From Streptomyces hygroscopicus (GTDB taxonomy: Bacteria; Actinomycetota; Actinomycetes; Streptomycetales; Streptomycetaceae): DNA of 64,000 bases. Every line of letters begins with the position of its first letter. Position 1 is the stretch's first letter. The notes beneath the pieces were generated by a model. The model saw only the letters and a list, made by a program, of their open reading frames with translations, had not been told where the DNA came from and made no database searches. The translations under genes were made by a program, and so were the position numbers. The stretch lies in NCBI GenBank assembly GCA_002021875.1, contig CP018627.1:7688001-7752000 (forward strand), written 5' to 3'. Positions 48,751 through 57,281 of this stretch are shown here, one piece after another.

Positions 48751-49250
48751 GACGGCGAGTACTTCCACGGTGGAGTCGGCGGTGCCGAACTGGCCGTGCC
48801 ATGCGACCGGTCACCCGACGGCGGGGTCGTCCCGAGACGAAGCGGGAGCCGGTGGCTGCGGGGGCGCCGGGTGATTGCTACGACGTCGGCGGGCTCCGGT
48901 GGTTGGCCGGGTCCCGGCGGCTTCTCTTTCCGGCCGCGACGGCGAGTACTTCCACGGTGGGGTCCGGCGGTGCCGAACTGGCCGTGCCATGCGACCGGTC
49001 ACCCGACGGCGGGGTCGTCCCGAGACGAAGCGGGAGCCGGTGGCTGCGGGGGCGCCGGGTGATTGCTACGACGTCGGCGCGCTCCGGTGGTTGGCCGGGT
49101 CCCGGCGGCTTCTCCTTCCGGCCGCGACGGCGAGTACTTCCACGGTGGGGTCCGGCGGTGCCGAACTGGCCGTGCCACGCGACCGGTCACGCCACGGTGG
49201 CGTGGCGCCTGACGAGAGGCGAGCCCAGACGCGGGGGCGCCGGGAAAACG
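48751..49250. repeat. Tandem array of a ~187-bp non-coding repeat
   Basis: Near-identical units start at 48751, 48938 and 49126 (each at GACGGCGAGTACTTCCACGG). The first two are 187 and 188 bp; the third diverges after ~75 bp but ends in the same GCGGGGGCGCCGGG-type sequence next to the following gene. Unit lengths not divisible by three shift the frame from copy to copy, so it does not encode a repeat protein. This fills the 699-bp gap after ppc. Confidence 0.85.
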
Positions 49251-49769
49251 CTACAGCGTAAGCGTGGCGAAGGACGCGCCCAGCAGGGCCGCGCCCAGCA
49301 GGCCCATCGTCCAGCCCGTGCGGCGCAGGCCGAGGCCGCCCGCGACGATCAGGGAGGTGAGGAGGAGCGAGCCGCCGAAGGGGACCCAGGCGTGGAGGAC
49401 GCCCGCGGCACCCGTGCGGACGGCGCGGTCCGTGCCCGGCTTGAGGGCCACCGGAACCCGGTCGCCCGTCCCGTCCGTGACCGCCTTGTCGACCCGCACC
49501 CGGCCATGGGCCTCGCCACCCGCGCGGGCCGGGGCGAAGGAGCCGGTGCACCAGTCGTCGCCGCAGTCGGAGACCGTCACGGTGCCGCGCTCAAGCCCCT
49601 TGGTGAGCATCGTCGGCTTGGCGTCATCCCAGGACGACCACACCCCGGCGACCAGGATCAGCAACGCGACAAGCCCCATCGCCACGTTCTTCGCCAGCAA
49701 CAGAAGCCCGTACGCGCTCTCGCCCGCCCGCCGCGTACGGCTGCGCTTGGTCACACCGGTGGAAGCCAT
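49251..49769 (-). CDS. Membrane protein of unknown function
   Basis: A 172-residue protein: an N-terminal basic segment, a membrane helix (NVAMGLVALLILVAGVWSSW), an extracytoplasmic stretch with paired Cys (DCGDDWC) and a DKAVTDGTGDRVPVALKPG segment, and two further hydrophobic segments at the C-terminus. The ATG at 49769 follows AAGGA. It is located between the repeat array and pth. No family recognised. Confidence 0.75.
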   Translation of the reverse strand: MASTGVTKRSRTRRAGESAYGLLLLAKNVAMGLVALLILVAGVWSSWDDAKPTMLTKGLERGTVTVSDCGDDWCTGSFAPARAGGEAHGRVRVDKAVTDGTGDRVPVALKPGTDRAVRTGAAGVLHAWVPFGGSLLLTSLIVAGGLGLRRTGWTMGLLGAALLGASFATLTL

Positions 49770-49839
49770 GGCGGCGATCCTTGCCATCCCCGGGCGCTCG
49801 GTCAACCTTCCGCCGAACAAACGGGCGAACGGCGTCTTT

Positions 49840-50430
49840 TCAGGAGTTGTACGTCCCCTGCGCGCGCTCCAGCCCGTCCGCGATCAGTGTCTCCACCGCA
49901 TCCGCCGCACGGTCCACGAAGTAGTCCAACTCCTTGCGCTCCGCAGCGGAAAAGTCCTTCAGCACAAACGCCGCGACATCCATCCGACCCGGCGGACGGC
50001 CGATCCCGAAGCGCACCCGGCAGTAATCCGCCCCCAGCGACTTGGTGATCGACTTCAGCCCATTGTGGCCATTGTCACCCCCGCCGACCTTCAACCGCAG
50101 CGCGCCGTAATCGATGTCCAATTCGTCATGGACCGCCACGACATGACCGACCGGCACCTTGTAGAAGTCGCGCAGCGCCGTCACCGGACCGCCCGAGAGG
50201 TTCATGAAGGACATCGGCTTGGCGACCACGACCCGGCGGCTCAACGGCCCCGGCGGACCCACCCGGCCCTCGACGACCTGCGCCCGCGACTTATGCGCCT
50301 TGAACCGGGCGCCCATCCGCTCGGCCAGCAGATCGGCCACCATGAAGCCCACATTGTGGCGGTTGCCCGCGTACTCGCCCCCGGGATTGCCGAGGCCCAC
50401 CACAAGCCAAGGGCTCGCGTCGTCCGTCAT
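49840..50430 (-). CDS. pth: Peptidyl-tRNA hydrolase
   Basis: The 196-residue enzyme releases tRNA from stalled peptidyl-t[23 protein letters not shown] contains the catalytic His, and [19 protein letters not shown] and [11 protein letters not shown] are all present. ATG 50430 follows AAGGAGA. It is downstream of rplY as in most actinobacteria. Confidence 0.96.
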   Translation of the reverse strand: MTDDASPWLVVGLGNPGGEYAGNRHNVGFMVADLLAERMGARFKAHKSRAQVVEGRVGPPGPLSRRVVVAKPMSFMNLSGGPVTALRDFYKVPVGHVVAVHDELDIDYGALRLKVGGGDNGHNGLKSITKSLGADYCRVRFGIGRPPGRMDVAAFVLKDFSAAERKELDYFVDRAADAVETLIADGLERAQGTYNS

Positions 50431-50451
50431 CTGGATGTCTCTCCTTGAGGA

Positions 50452-50488
50452 CGGCCGCCGCCCCACCACAGAGGCGGGACGGCGGCCG
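50452..50488 (-). terminator. Hairpin between rplY and pth
   Basis: CGGCCGCCG (50452-50460) pairs with CGGCGGCCG (50480-50488). A 19-nt loop makes it a weaker terminator or attenuator within the rplY-pth pair. Confidence 0.5.
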
Positions 50489-50514
50489 GAAAAGCGAAAG
50501 GGAGCAGCCGAAGA

Positions 50515-51114
50515 CTACGCCTCGGCGCCCTCGGCCTCGCCCTCGGCGCCCTCCTCGGCCGGAGCCTCGGCCTGGGCGGCGACCACCTGCAGCACGGCCG
50601 CGTCCTCCTCGACGGCCAGCGTGGTGCCCGCCGGAAGGGTGATGTCCTTGGCGTGGATGGTGGCACCCGCGTCCAGGCCCGCGATGGAGACGGTGACCGA
50701 CTCCGGGATGTGGGTCGCCTCGGTCTCGACCGGCAGGGCGTTCAGCAGGTGCTCGAGCAGGTTGCCACCCGGGGCCAGGTCGCCCTCGGTGAGGATCGGC
50801 ACCTCCACGGTGACCTTCTCGCCCTTCTTCACCAGCAGCAGGTCGACATGCTCCAGAACGCCGATCTTGATCGGGTGACGCTGCACGGCCTTCGGGATGA
50901 CCAGCTCGTCCTTGCCGCCCTCGACCTTCAGACGGAGCAGAACGTTCGGCGTCTTCAGCGCCATCAGCAGGTCGTGCGCCGGAAGCGTGACATGCAGCGG
51001 GTCGACGCCGTGGCCGTAGACCACGCCGGGAACGCGGTCGGCCGCACGGGTACGCCGGGCCGCGCCCTTGCCGAACTCGGTGCGGGGCTTAGCGGAGATC
51101 TTGACCTCGGCCAT
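50515..51114 (-). CDS. rplY: Ribosomal protein bL25, CTC form
   Basis: The 199-residue protein binds 5S rRNA. It is the long CTC/TL5 form: an L25 domain (residues ~1-95, VPGVVYGHGVDP, KIGVLEHVDLLLV) plus the beta-rich C-terminal domain, ending in an acidic Glu/Ala tail. ATG 51114 follows CGAGGAG. Confidence 0.95.
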   Translation of the reverse strand: MAEVKISAKPRTEFGKGAARRTRAADRVPGVVYGHGVDPLHVTLPAHDLLMALKTPNVLLRLKVEGGKDELVIPKAVQRHPIKIGVLEHVDLLLVKKGEKVTVEVPILTEGDLAPGGNLLEHLLNALPVETEATHIPESVTVSIAGLDAGATIHAKDITLPAGTTLAVEEDAAVLQVVAAQAEAPAEEGAEGEAEGAEA

Positions 51115-51257
51115 GGGGCACTCCTCGTAGATCGTTTACGGTGTGTGGGCGTCACCCGGCCCACGACAGACCTTGCTACGAAGAGCGCGTCGATAACGGA
51201 CAGCCGCGATAAGACGCGGCCTCCCTCGCCGAGCAACCCCACAACTCTACCAACGGC

Positions 51258-51287
51258 TGAGGCCACCCCCGTACGGGAGTGGCCTCA
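51258..51287 (-). terminator. Hairpin terminator downstream of prs
   Basis: TGAGGCCAC-C-CCC / GGG-A-GTGGCCTCA with a GTAC tetraloop (one C/A mismatch), 28 bp beyond the prs stop. It separates glmU-prs from rplY-pth. Confidence 0.75.
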
Positions 51288-51314
51288 AGAACCGGTTCGG
51301 GAAGGTTAAGCCGC

Positions 51315-52292
51315 TCACGCCTGCTCCTCGAACAGGCTGGTCACCGAGCCGTCCTCGAAGACCTCCTGCACCGCGCGAGCGATCGTCGGCGCCATCGACA
51401 GCACCGTCACCTTGTCCAGCTCCACCTCGTTCGGAGTCGGCAGGGTATTGGTGAAGACGAACTCACTGACCTTGGAGTTCTTCAGCCGGTCCGCCGCCGG
51501 ACCCGACAGCACACCATGCGTGGCGGTCACGATCACATCCTCCGCGCCGTTCGCGAACAGCGCGTCCGCCGCCGCACAGATGGTGCCACCCGTGTCGATC
51601 ATGTCGTCGACCAGCACACACACCCGGCCCCGCACATCGCCGACCACCTCATGCACCGTGACCTGATTGGCCACATCCGGATCCCGCCGCTTGTGCACGA
51701 TCGCCAGCGGCGCGCCCAGCCGGTCGCACCAGCGGTCCGCGACCCGCACCCGGCCGGCGTCCGGCGACACCACGGTGAGCTTGGACCGGTCGACCTTGGC
51801 ACCCACATAGTCCGCGAGCACCGGCAGCGCGAAGAGATGATCCACCGGACCGTCGAAGAAGCCCTGGATCTGGTCCGTGTGCAGATCGACCGTGAGAATC
51901 CGGTCGGCACCCGCCGTCTTCAGCATGTCCGCGACCAGCCGCGCCGAGATGGGCTCACGGCCACGGTGCTTCTTGTCCTGACGGGCATAGCCGTAGAACG
52001 GAACGATCACCGTGATCGAGCGCGCGGAGGCCCGCTTCAGCGCATCGACCATGATGAGCTGCTCCATGATCCACTTATTGATCGGAGTCGTGTGGCTCTG
52101 GATCAAAAAGCAGTCGGCACCGCGCGCGGACTCCTGGAAGCGTACGTAGATCTCGCCGTTGGCGAAGTCGAATGCCTTGGTCGGGACCAAGCTGACGCCC
52201 AGCTCATGGGCGACCTCCTCGGCCAGCTCGGGGTGGGCGCGGCCGGAGAAGAACATCAGCTTCTTCTCGCCGGTCGTCTTGATCCCGGTCAC
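51315..52292 (-). CDS. prs: Ribose-phosphate pyrophosphokinase
   Basis: The 325-residue enzyme makes PRPP for nucleotide, His and Trp synthesis. FSGRAHPELAEEVA, the flexible YGYARQDKKHRGREPISA loop, VDLHTDQIQGFF and the PRPP motif VLVDDMIDTGGTI are intact. GTG 52292 follows AAGGAG. It follows glmU by 71 bp, the conserved glmU-prs pair. Confidence 0.96.
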   Translation of the reverse strand: MTGIKTTGEKKLMFFSGRAHPELAEEVAHELGVSLVPTKAFDFANGEIYVRFQESARGADCFLIQSHTTPINKWIMEQLIMVDALKRASARSITVIVPFYGYARQDKKHRGREPISARLVADMLKTAGADRILTVDLHTDQIQGFFDGPVDHLFALPVLADYVGAKVDRSKLTVVSPDAGRVRVADRWCDRLGAPLAIVHKRRDPDVANQVTVHEVVGDVRGRVCVLVDDMIDTGGTICAAADALFANGAEDVIVTATHGVLSGPAADRLKNSKVSEFVFTNTLPTPNEVELDKVTVLSMAPTIARAVQEVFEDGSVTSLFEEQA

Positions 52293-52363
52293 AACAAGTC
52301 TCCTTGGATGTCACTTTGGTGCACTTCTCACCGTACGCCCCGTACGACGTACCTGTGCAGATG

Positions 52364-53821
52364 TCACTGCTGGCCCTCGTCCTCCTGACGAGCGGCCTCG
52401 GCGGCCCGTGCCGCGGCACTTCCGGGGCGCTTGCGGGCGACCCAGCCCTCGATGTTCCGCTGCTGTCCGCGTGCGACGGCGAGCGAGCCCGGGGGCACAT
52501 CCTTGGTGATGACCGATCCGGCGGCGGTGTAAGCGCCGTCCCCGATCGTGACGGGAGCCACAAGCATGTTGTCGGCCCCGGTCCGGCAGTGGCTGCCGAT
52601 GGTGGTGTGGTGCTTGTTCACACCGTCGTAGTTCACGAAGACGCTCGCGGCACCGATGTTGGTCTGCTCACCGATCGTCGCATCGCCCACATAGGACAGA
52701 TGCGGCACCTTGGTGCCCTCGCCGATCGTGGCGTTCTTCATCTCCACGTACGTACCCGCCTTGGCCCTCGCACCCAGCCGGGTCCCGGGACGCAGATACG
52801 CGTACGGCCCCACACTCGCCCCCGCGCCGACCACCGCGCCGTCCGCGACGGTGAACGCCACGACCGCGCCCGCGCCGACCGTGGTGTCGGTGAGCCGGGA
52901 ATTCGGCCCCACCTCGGCATTCGCGGCCAGATGAGTGGCCCCCAGCAACTGGGTACCGGGGTGCACCAGCGCATCCGGCTCGAACGTGGCCATCACATCG
53001 ATCCAGGTGGTGGCCGGATCGACGACGGTCACCCCGCTCAGCATCGCGCGCTCCAGCAGCCGGTCGTTCAGCAGCCTGCGCGCCTCCGCCAACTGCACAC
53101 GGTTGTTGATCCCGACGATCTCCCGGTGATCCGCCGCCACGCACGCGCCCACCCGGTGCCCGGCCTCGCGCAGAATGCCGAGCACATCGGTGAGGTACTC
53201 CTCACCCTGGCTGTTGTCGGTGCGCACCTTGCCGAGGGCGTCGGTGAGCAGCTGCGCGTCGAAAGCGAAGACCCCGGAATTGATCTCGCGGATCGCGCGC
53301 TGCGTGTCGGTCGCGTCCTTGTGCTCCACGATCGCGGTGACGGCGCCGCTCGCGTCGTCCCGCACGATCCGGCCGTAACCGGTGGCGTCGGGGACCTCGG
53401 CGGTCAGCACGGTCACGGCGTTCCCGTCGCCGGAATGCGCCGCGGCGAGCCGCTGGAGCGTCCCGCCGGTCAGCAGCGGCGTGTCACCGCAGACGACGAT
53501 CACGGTGCCGTCGAGGGCGACCCCGCTGTCGGACAGCTCCTCCAGACCCATCCGGACGGCGTGCCCGGTGCCGTTCTGCTCATGCTGGACGGCGGTGCGC
53601 GCCTCGGCGTCGATCTCGGCCAGATGCGCGGAGACCTGCTCCCGGGCGTGGCCGACCACGACGACGAGATGCTCGGGCGAGAGCTCACGGGAGGCGGCGA
53701 CGACGTGCCCGACGAGGGAGCGGCCGCAGAGGGCGTGCAGAACCTTCGGGGTCGCCGATTTCATGCGGGTGCCCTCACCCGCTGCGAGGACGACGACGGC
53801 TGCCGGGCGGTTGGCGCTCAC
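52364..53821 (-). CDS. glmU: Bifunctional UDP-GlcNAc pyrophosphorylase / GlcN-1-P acetyltransferase
   Basis: The 485-residue enzyme makes UDP-GlcNAc for cell wall synthesis. The N-terminal uridylyltransferase has VVLAAGEGTRMKS and NGTGHAVRMGLE; the C-terminal left-handed beta helix has hexapeptide repeats (IGEGTKVPHLSYVGDATIGEQTNIGAASVFVNYDG) with the catalytic His region HHTTIG. GTG 53821 has AAGGG upstream; the longer in-frame version would run into the tRNA gene. Confidence 0.95.
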   Translation of the reverse strand: MSANRPAAVVVLAAGEGTRMKSATPKVLHALCGRSLVGHVVAASRELSPEHLVVVVGHAREQVSAHLAEIDAEARTAVQHEQNGTGHAVRMGLEELSDSGVALDGTVIVVCGDTPLLTGGTLQRLAAAHSGDGNAVTVLTAEVPDATGYGRIVRDDASGAVTAIVEHKDATDTQRAIREINSGVFAFDAQLLTDALGKVRTDNSQGEEYLTDVLGILREAGHRVGACVAADHREIVGINNRVQLAEARRLLNDRLLERAMLSGVTVVDPATTWIDVMATFEPDALVHPGTQLLGATHLAANAEVGPNSRLTDTTVGAGAVVAFTVADGAVVGAGASVGPYAYLRPGTRLGARAKAGTYVEMKNATIGEGTKVPHLSYVGDATIGEQTNIGAASVFVNYDGVNKHHTTIGSHCRTGADNMLVAPVTIGDGAYTAAGSVITKDVPPGSLAVARGQQRNIEGWVARKRPGSAAARAAEAARQEDEGQQ

Positions 53822-53891
53822 GGGTGTGCCCTTCGGCTTCGGGGGTGGACACCCGCAGGATACCGAGAGGTTTCCGGGCGGAAAGGAAGGA

Positions 53892-53918
53892 GGGTCCCGA
53901 GCCGGACGGTCGGGACCC
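53892..53918 (-). terminator. Hairpin between tRNA-Gln and glmU
   Basis: A 9-bp stem GGGTCCCGA/TCGGGACCC with a 9-nt loop, followed on the minus strand by a pyrimidine-rich CCTCCTTCCTTTCC. It fits termination of the tRNA transcript. Confidence 0.75.
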
Positions 53919-53937
53919 GGGAAAACGGAATATGAAG

Positions 53938-54009
53938 CTCCCCTGCCAGGACTCGAACCTGGAACAAAGCATCCAAAGTGCCACGTGTTGCCGATTACAC
54001 CACAGGGGA
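53938..54009 (-). tRNA. tRNA-Gln (anticodon TTG)
   Basis: Read on the minus strand, the 72-nt cloverleaf has a TCCCCTG/CAGGGGA acceptor stem, the anticodon loop CTTTGGA, GGTTCGAGTC as T arm and discriminator G. CCA is not encoded. It lies between glmU and the HTH/LAGLIDADG-like gene, whose stop is 29 bp from the tRNA 5' end. Confidence 0.95.
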
Positions 54010-54038
54010 AGGTAAAAGGTGCCAAATCGGACAACCTG

Positions 54039-54953
54039 CTAGATCGTCGACCTGGCCCCCACCACTATGCCGTACCACCAGCCTTCGATGCGACGGTATA
54101 GGTCAGCCCCTTTGAGGGTGCGGATCACGAGACACCCTCGGTAGTGCTCGCCGACGTTCTTCCGGACGGTCTTCGGGTTGTGCTTCTTCAGGGTGGTCTT
54201 CTCGAAGGTGCCGACGTCCACGCCGACGAGGCTCGCCCAGTAACGTTCCGCGTCGGCCACCTGGGCGGACTCGTGGATCATCACCCGGTAGCGGATGCGC
54301 TCCGGCTCGACCCCGAGCAGGCTGAGCCATGCGAGATAGGTCTGGATCATGTCGGGGTCGCTGTTGATGAAGACGACGGTTTCGCTGCGGCGATGGGGCT
54401 TGCTCTTCGTGCCCTCGGACCAGTAGAGCCCCACCCCGATCAGGAAGAGCTCCCGATCCGTCAGTGCGCCGACCTCCCTCGCGGCGGCCAGCTTCGTCCG
54501 CTGACGCGCGATCTCCCGCTCCCGCAGCGTCGCCTCCCACCCCCGCTTGGCGATCGCCGACGCCTCCTCCCGGGTGCGGGGCGGCCGGTCCGGTTTCGGC
54601 AGGTCGCGGACCCAGAGCGAGATGGAGCTCTTGGAGCAGCCGAGCTCGAGCTGGATCCTGTCGTATGTCATCCCCTGTAGTCGCATCTCGCGTGCCCTGG
54701 CCCGGAGGTCGTCCTTGGCGTTGGGGCGCTTTGTCCACTCGGGTGGCGGTTCGCCCTCCAGGAGGCGGTTCAGGATGTCGTTGTTGCTCACCTTCAGCCG
54801 GTCGCGGATCTGTCGGCGGCTCATCCCCTCCTTCCGTAACGCGATCGCCCGTTCTCTCAGTTCTTCGAACGTGGTCGACCCGTCGAGGAGGCCGCCCATG
54901 CTGTCGCCGTCGCGGCGCCGTGGTTCGTTCATGGCCACAGGGTCGTTCGACAT
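54039..54953 (-). CDS. HTH protein with LAGLIDADG-like endonuclease-type core
   Basis: 304 residues. Two resolvase/sigma-type HTH units are visible: ELRERAIALRKEGMSRRQIRDRLKVSNNDI (about 31-60) and ARAREMRLQGMTYDRIQLELGCSKSSISLWV (about 85-115). The C-terminal part begins ELFLIGVGLYWSEGTK (168-183), a helix resembling LAGLIDADG motifs with an acidic residue at its end, then VVFINSDPDMIQTYLAWLSLLGV and KTTLKKHNPKTVRKN. Only one such helix is seen, so it would act as a dimer. It could be a homing-endonuclease relative or a domesticated regulator such as WhiA-like proteins. The start ATG 54953 lacks a clear ribosome binding site; ATG 54932 is an alternative. Confidence 0.7.
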   Translation of the reverse strand: MSNDPVAMNEPRRRDGDSMGGLLDGSTTFEELRERAIALRKEGMSRRQIRDRLKVSNNDILNRLLEGEPPPEWTKRPNAKDDLRARAREMRLQGMTYDRIQLELGCSKSSISLWVRDLPKPDRPPRTREEASAIAKRGWEATLREREIARQRTKLAAAREVGALTDRELFLIGVGLYWSEGTKSKPHRRSETVVFINSDPDMIQTYLAWLSLLGVEPERIRYRVMIHESAQVADAERYWASLVGVDVGTFEKTTLKKHNPKTVRKNVGEHYRGCLVIRTLKGADLYRRIEGWWYGIVVGARSTI

Positions 54954-55088
54954 CCGGACGCGTTGGGTCGAAAACGTAGGCGATTCATTCGTTCGAGTTA
55001 AATGGGCGTTTTTACCTGATGTTCGAGTCTCTTGTGCGCCGCCGTGTCCCCGGGGAAAGCGCTGGCGCCCGGCCGTAGGCTGGTCGGC

Positions 55089-56672
55089 ATGAGTTCGACG
55101 GGGGAAGAGGTGGCGGGCGCGCGGGGCGTGCCCGCGGGGCCGTGGTGGTGGTCGCGGCGGCGGAGTATGGGGCTCGATGTCCTGCTCGCCGTGGCGTCGG
55201 CGATCGAGTGTGCCGTAGAGGGTGTCGGTTTCGCCCATGATGCCCGGATTCCGGTTGTCGCCGGGGTGCTGATCGGAATGGTCGTCGGGGCCGCGCTGGT
55301 GTTGCGGCGGCGCTGGGCGATCGCCGTGGTGCTGATATCGATCGCGGTCACGCCCGCCGAAATGGGTCTGCTGCTCGGCGTCGTGGGGCTGTACACGCTG
55401 GCCTCGTCCGAGGTGCCGCGCCGGATCACGGCGCTGCTGGCCGGGATGGCGGCGGTGGGGAGCTTCCTCGTCACGGTGATCGGCCTTCGGCTGGACAATC
55501 CGCAGAGTGGTCTGGGGACCTCCGTGTGGGAGGCCCCGATGTTCGCCATGGTGCTCACCTTGGGGCTGACCGCTCCGCCGGTGCTGCTGGGGCTGTATGT
55601 CCGGGCCCGGCGGCGGCTGGTGGAGAGCCTGCGGGAGCGGGCGGACGGTCTGGAGCGGGAGCTGTCGCTGCTCGCGGAGCGGGCGGAGGAGCGGGCCGAG
55701 TGGGCGCGTAATGAGGAGCGGACCCGGATCGCGCGGGAGATGCATGACGTGGTGGCGCACCGGGTGAGCCTGATGGTGGTGCATGCGGCGGCGTTGCAGG
55801 CGGTGGCGCTCAAGGATCCGGAGAAGGCGTCGAAGAACGCGGCGCTGGTGGGCGATATGGGGCGGCAGGCGCTGACGGAGTTGCGGCAGATGCTGGGGGT
55901 ACTGCGGTCGGAGGATGGTCTGCGGGCTCCGGGTGCGGCTTCGGCCGCCGTCGCTTCGGGGTCGGCGTCCGCCGCCGGGGCTCCCGTAGCCGATGCGGCC
56001 GCGTCTTCTGCCGATGCCGCCGGGTCGTCCACGGATGCCGCCAGGTCTTCTGCCGAGGAGCGGCCGCTGGCGTCGGTGGCGGCCGCGGCTTCGGCGGCGG
56101 CGCAGGCCGCGGGGTCGGCCGGGAGGGATGTGGGGGCGTTCGGGGGGCCGCGGCTGGCGGGGCTGGAGGCGCTGGTCGGGCAGTCCCGGGCGGCGGGGAT
56201 GGCGGTGGAGCTGTCGGTGGAGGGTGAGGAGCGGCGGTATGCGGCTCCGGTGGAGCAGACGGCGTACCGGGTGGTGCAGGAGGCGCTGACCAACGTCCAT
56301 AAGCATGCTCCGGGTGCGAGTGCCCGGGTTCGGGTGGCGCATCGTTCGGCCGAGATCGCGGTTCAGGTGGAGAACGGGCCGTCGGAGCGGGGCGCGGCGG
56401 ATGCCGGGCTGCCGAGTGGGGGGAATGGTCTGGTCGGGATGCGGGAGCGGGTGTCGACGCTCGGTGGGGGTTTTGTGTCGGGGGCCACGGAGGCGGGTGG
56501 CTTCCGTGTGTCGGCGGTCATCCCGGACGGCACGGATGATGACACGGATCACACCGACGGCATGGATGAGAAGGATCACATGGACCGTGGGGATCGGCCG
56601 GAGGGGCGTCCGGTGGATGGCACCGCGGCCGGGGGCCGCGGCGGGGGTGTGGAGCGGGCGCAGAGCGCCTAG
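55089..56672 (+). CDS. Orphan NarL-class sensor histidine kinase
   Basis: 527 residues. The N-terminal half has four to five membrane helices; the dimerisation domain HisKA_3 holds the phosphorylated His in ARNEERTRIAREMHDVVAH (about residue 221). An Ala/Ser-rich insert of about 85 residues (about 278-350) separates it from the HATPase (RVVQEALTNVHKHAPGA as N box, GNGLVGMRERV as G box). A long Asp/His/Gly-rich tail follows. No response regulator gene adjoins, so its partner is elsewhere. TAGGCT ends 7 nt before the ATG and no ribosome binding site is seen: a leaderless mRNA is likely. Confidence 0.9.
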   Translation: MSSTGEEVAGARGVPAGPWWWSRRRSMGLDVLLAVASAIECAVEGVGFAHDARIPVVAGVLIGMVVGAALVLRRRWAIAVVLISIAVTPAEMGLLLGVVGLYTLASSEVPRRITALLAGMAAVGSFLVTVIGLRLDNPQSGLGTSVWEAPMFAMVLTLGLTAPPVLLGLYVRARRRLVESLRERADGLERELSLLAERAEERAEWARNEERTRIAREMHDVVAHRVSLMVVHAAALQAVALKDPEKASKNAALVGDMGRQALTELRQMLGVLRSEDGLRAPGAASAAVASGSASAAGAPVADAAASSADAAGSSTDAARSSAEERPLASVAAAASAAAQAAGSAGRDVGAFGGPRLAGLEALVGQSRAAGMAVELSVEGEERRYAAPVEQTAYRVVQEALTNVHKHAPGASARVRVAHRSAEIAVQVENGPSERGAADAGLPSGGNGLVGMRERVSTLGGGFVSGATEAGGFRVSAVIPDGTDDDTDHTDGMDEKDHMDRGDRPEGRPVDGTAAGGRGGGVERAQSA

Positions 56673-56708
56673 TGCCCGCGGCCGGACGGATCGCGCGCGG
56701 TGCGCGGG

Positions 56709-57281
56709 TTATGCGCGGGTCAGCCTGGCCGGGAGCGCGCCGGTGACGAGGGTGCTGAGGGCGGCGTCCAGGGTGGGGCCGAGGTACCAGTCTCCGGTGT
56801 GGTCGAGGCTGTAGACCCGGCCTTCCGCGTCGATGGTCAGCAGTGCCTGGCCGTCGGATTCTTCGCCCAGTGGGCAGATCTCGGTTTCGAGGGCGTGGCC
56901 CAGGTCGCCGAGGGTGCGGGCGAGGTGGAGGCCGTGCAGGGGGTCGATGCGGAAGGGGGTGGGGGCGATTTCGCGGCCCGCGCCGGGTGGCTGGATGTGG
57001 AGGCCGCCGAATTCCGCCCATGCCTCGACGGCGGCCGGGAAGACGGCGTGCCGGTGGCCTGCGGGGGAGGTGTGGGCGCGCAGGGTGTCGGCCCAGACTT
57101 CGGCGCGGTGCATGTCCCAGCGGCCGGGCTGCCAGCCGGCGTCGCGGAGGGCGGCGTCGACGGCGACGGAGAAGCGGGTGACGTCCAGGCGGTCGATGGG
57201 TTGTCGGGCCGGGCGTGTCGGCGGTGTCTGCGCTGCCCCCGGGGCCTGTGGTGCTTGTGGTGCCTGATGTGCCTGGTTCAT
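56709..57281 (-). CDS. SUKH-3 domain immunity-type protein
   Basis: 190 residues. After a Gln/Pro/Ala-rich start, RFSVAVDAALRDAGWQPGRWD and FPAAVEAWAEFGGLHIQPPGAGREIAPTPFRIDP match the SUKH-3 family, with the VYSLDHTGDWYLGPTLDAALSTLVTG end. SUKH-3 proteins are thought to neutralise nuclease or deaminase toxins. It overlaps the YwqJ-like deaminase gene by 4 bp, the expected toxin-before-immunity order. Confidence 0.88.
   Translation of the reverse strand: MNQAHQAPQAPQAPGAAQTPPTRPARQPIDRLDVTRFSVAVDAALRDAGWQPGRWDMHRAEVWADTLRAHTSPAGHRHAVFPAAVEAWAEFGGLHIQPPGAGREIAPTPFRIDPLHGLHLARTLGDLGHALETEICPLGEESDGQALLTIDAEGRVYSLDHTGDWYLGPTLDAALSTLVTGALPARLTRA

Noticed and set aside
48811..49190. Small minus-strand ORFs beginning MTGRMARPVRHRR in the repeat array
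   Set aside because: They are identical by-products of the tandem repeat, lack ribosome binding sites and lose frame in the next copy.
48751..49250. CRISPR array
   Set aside because: Units are ~187 bp with no short repeat/unique spacer alternation and no cas gene nearby.
54954..56579. Upstream extension of the HTH/LAGLIDADG-like gene through the histidine kinase
   Set aside because: The extension is antisense to the kinase and Arg/Pro/His-rich; the recognisable protein begins at MSNDP.
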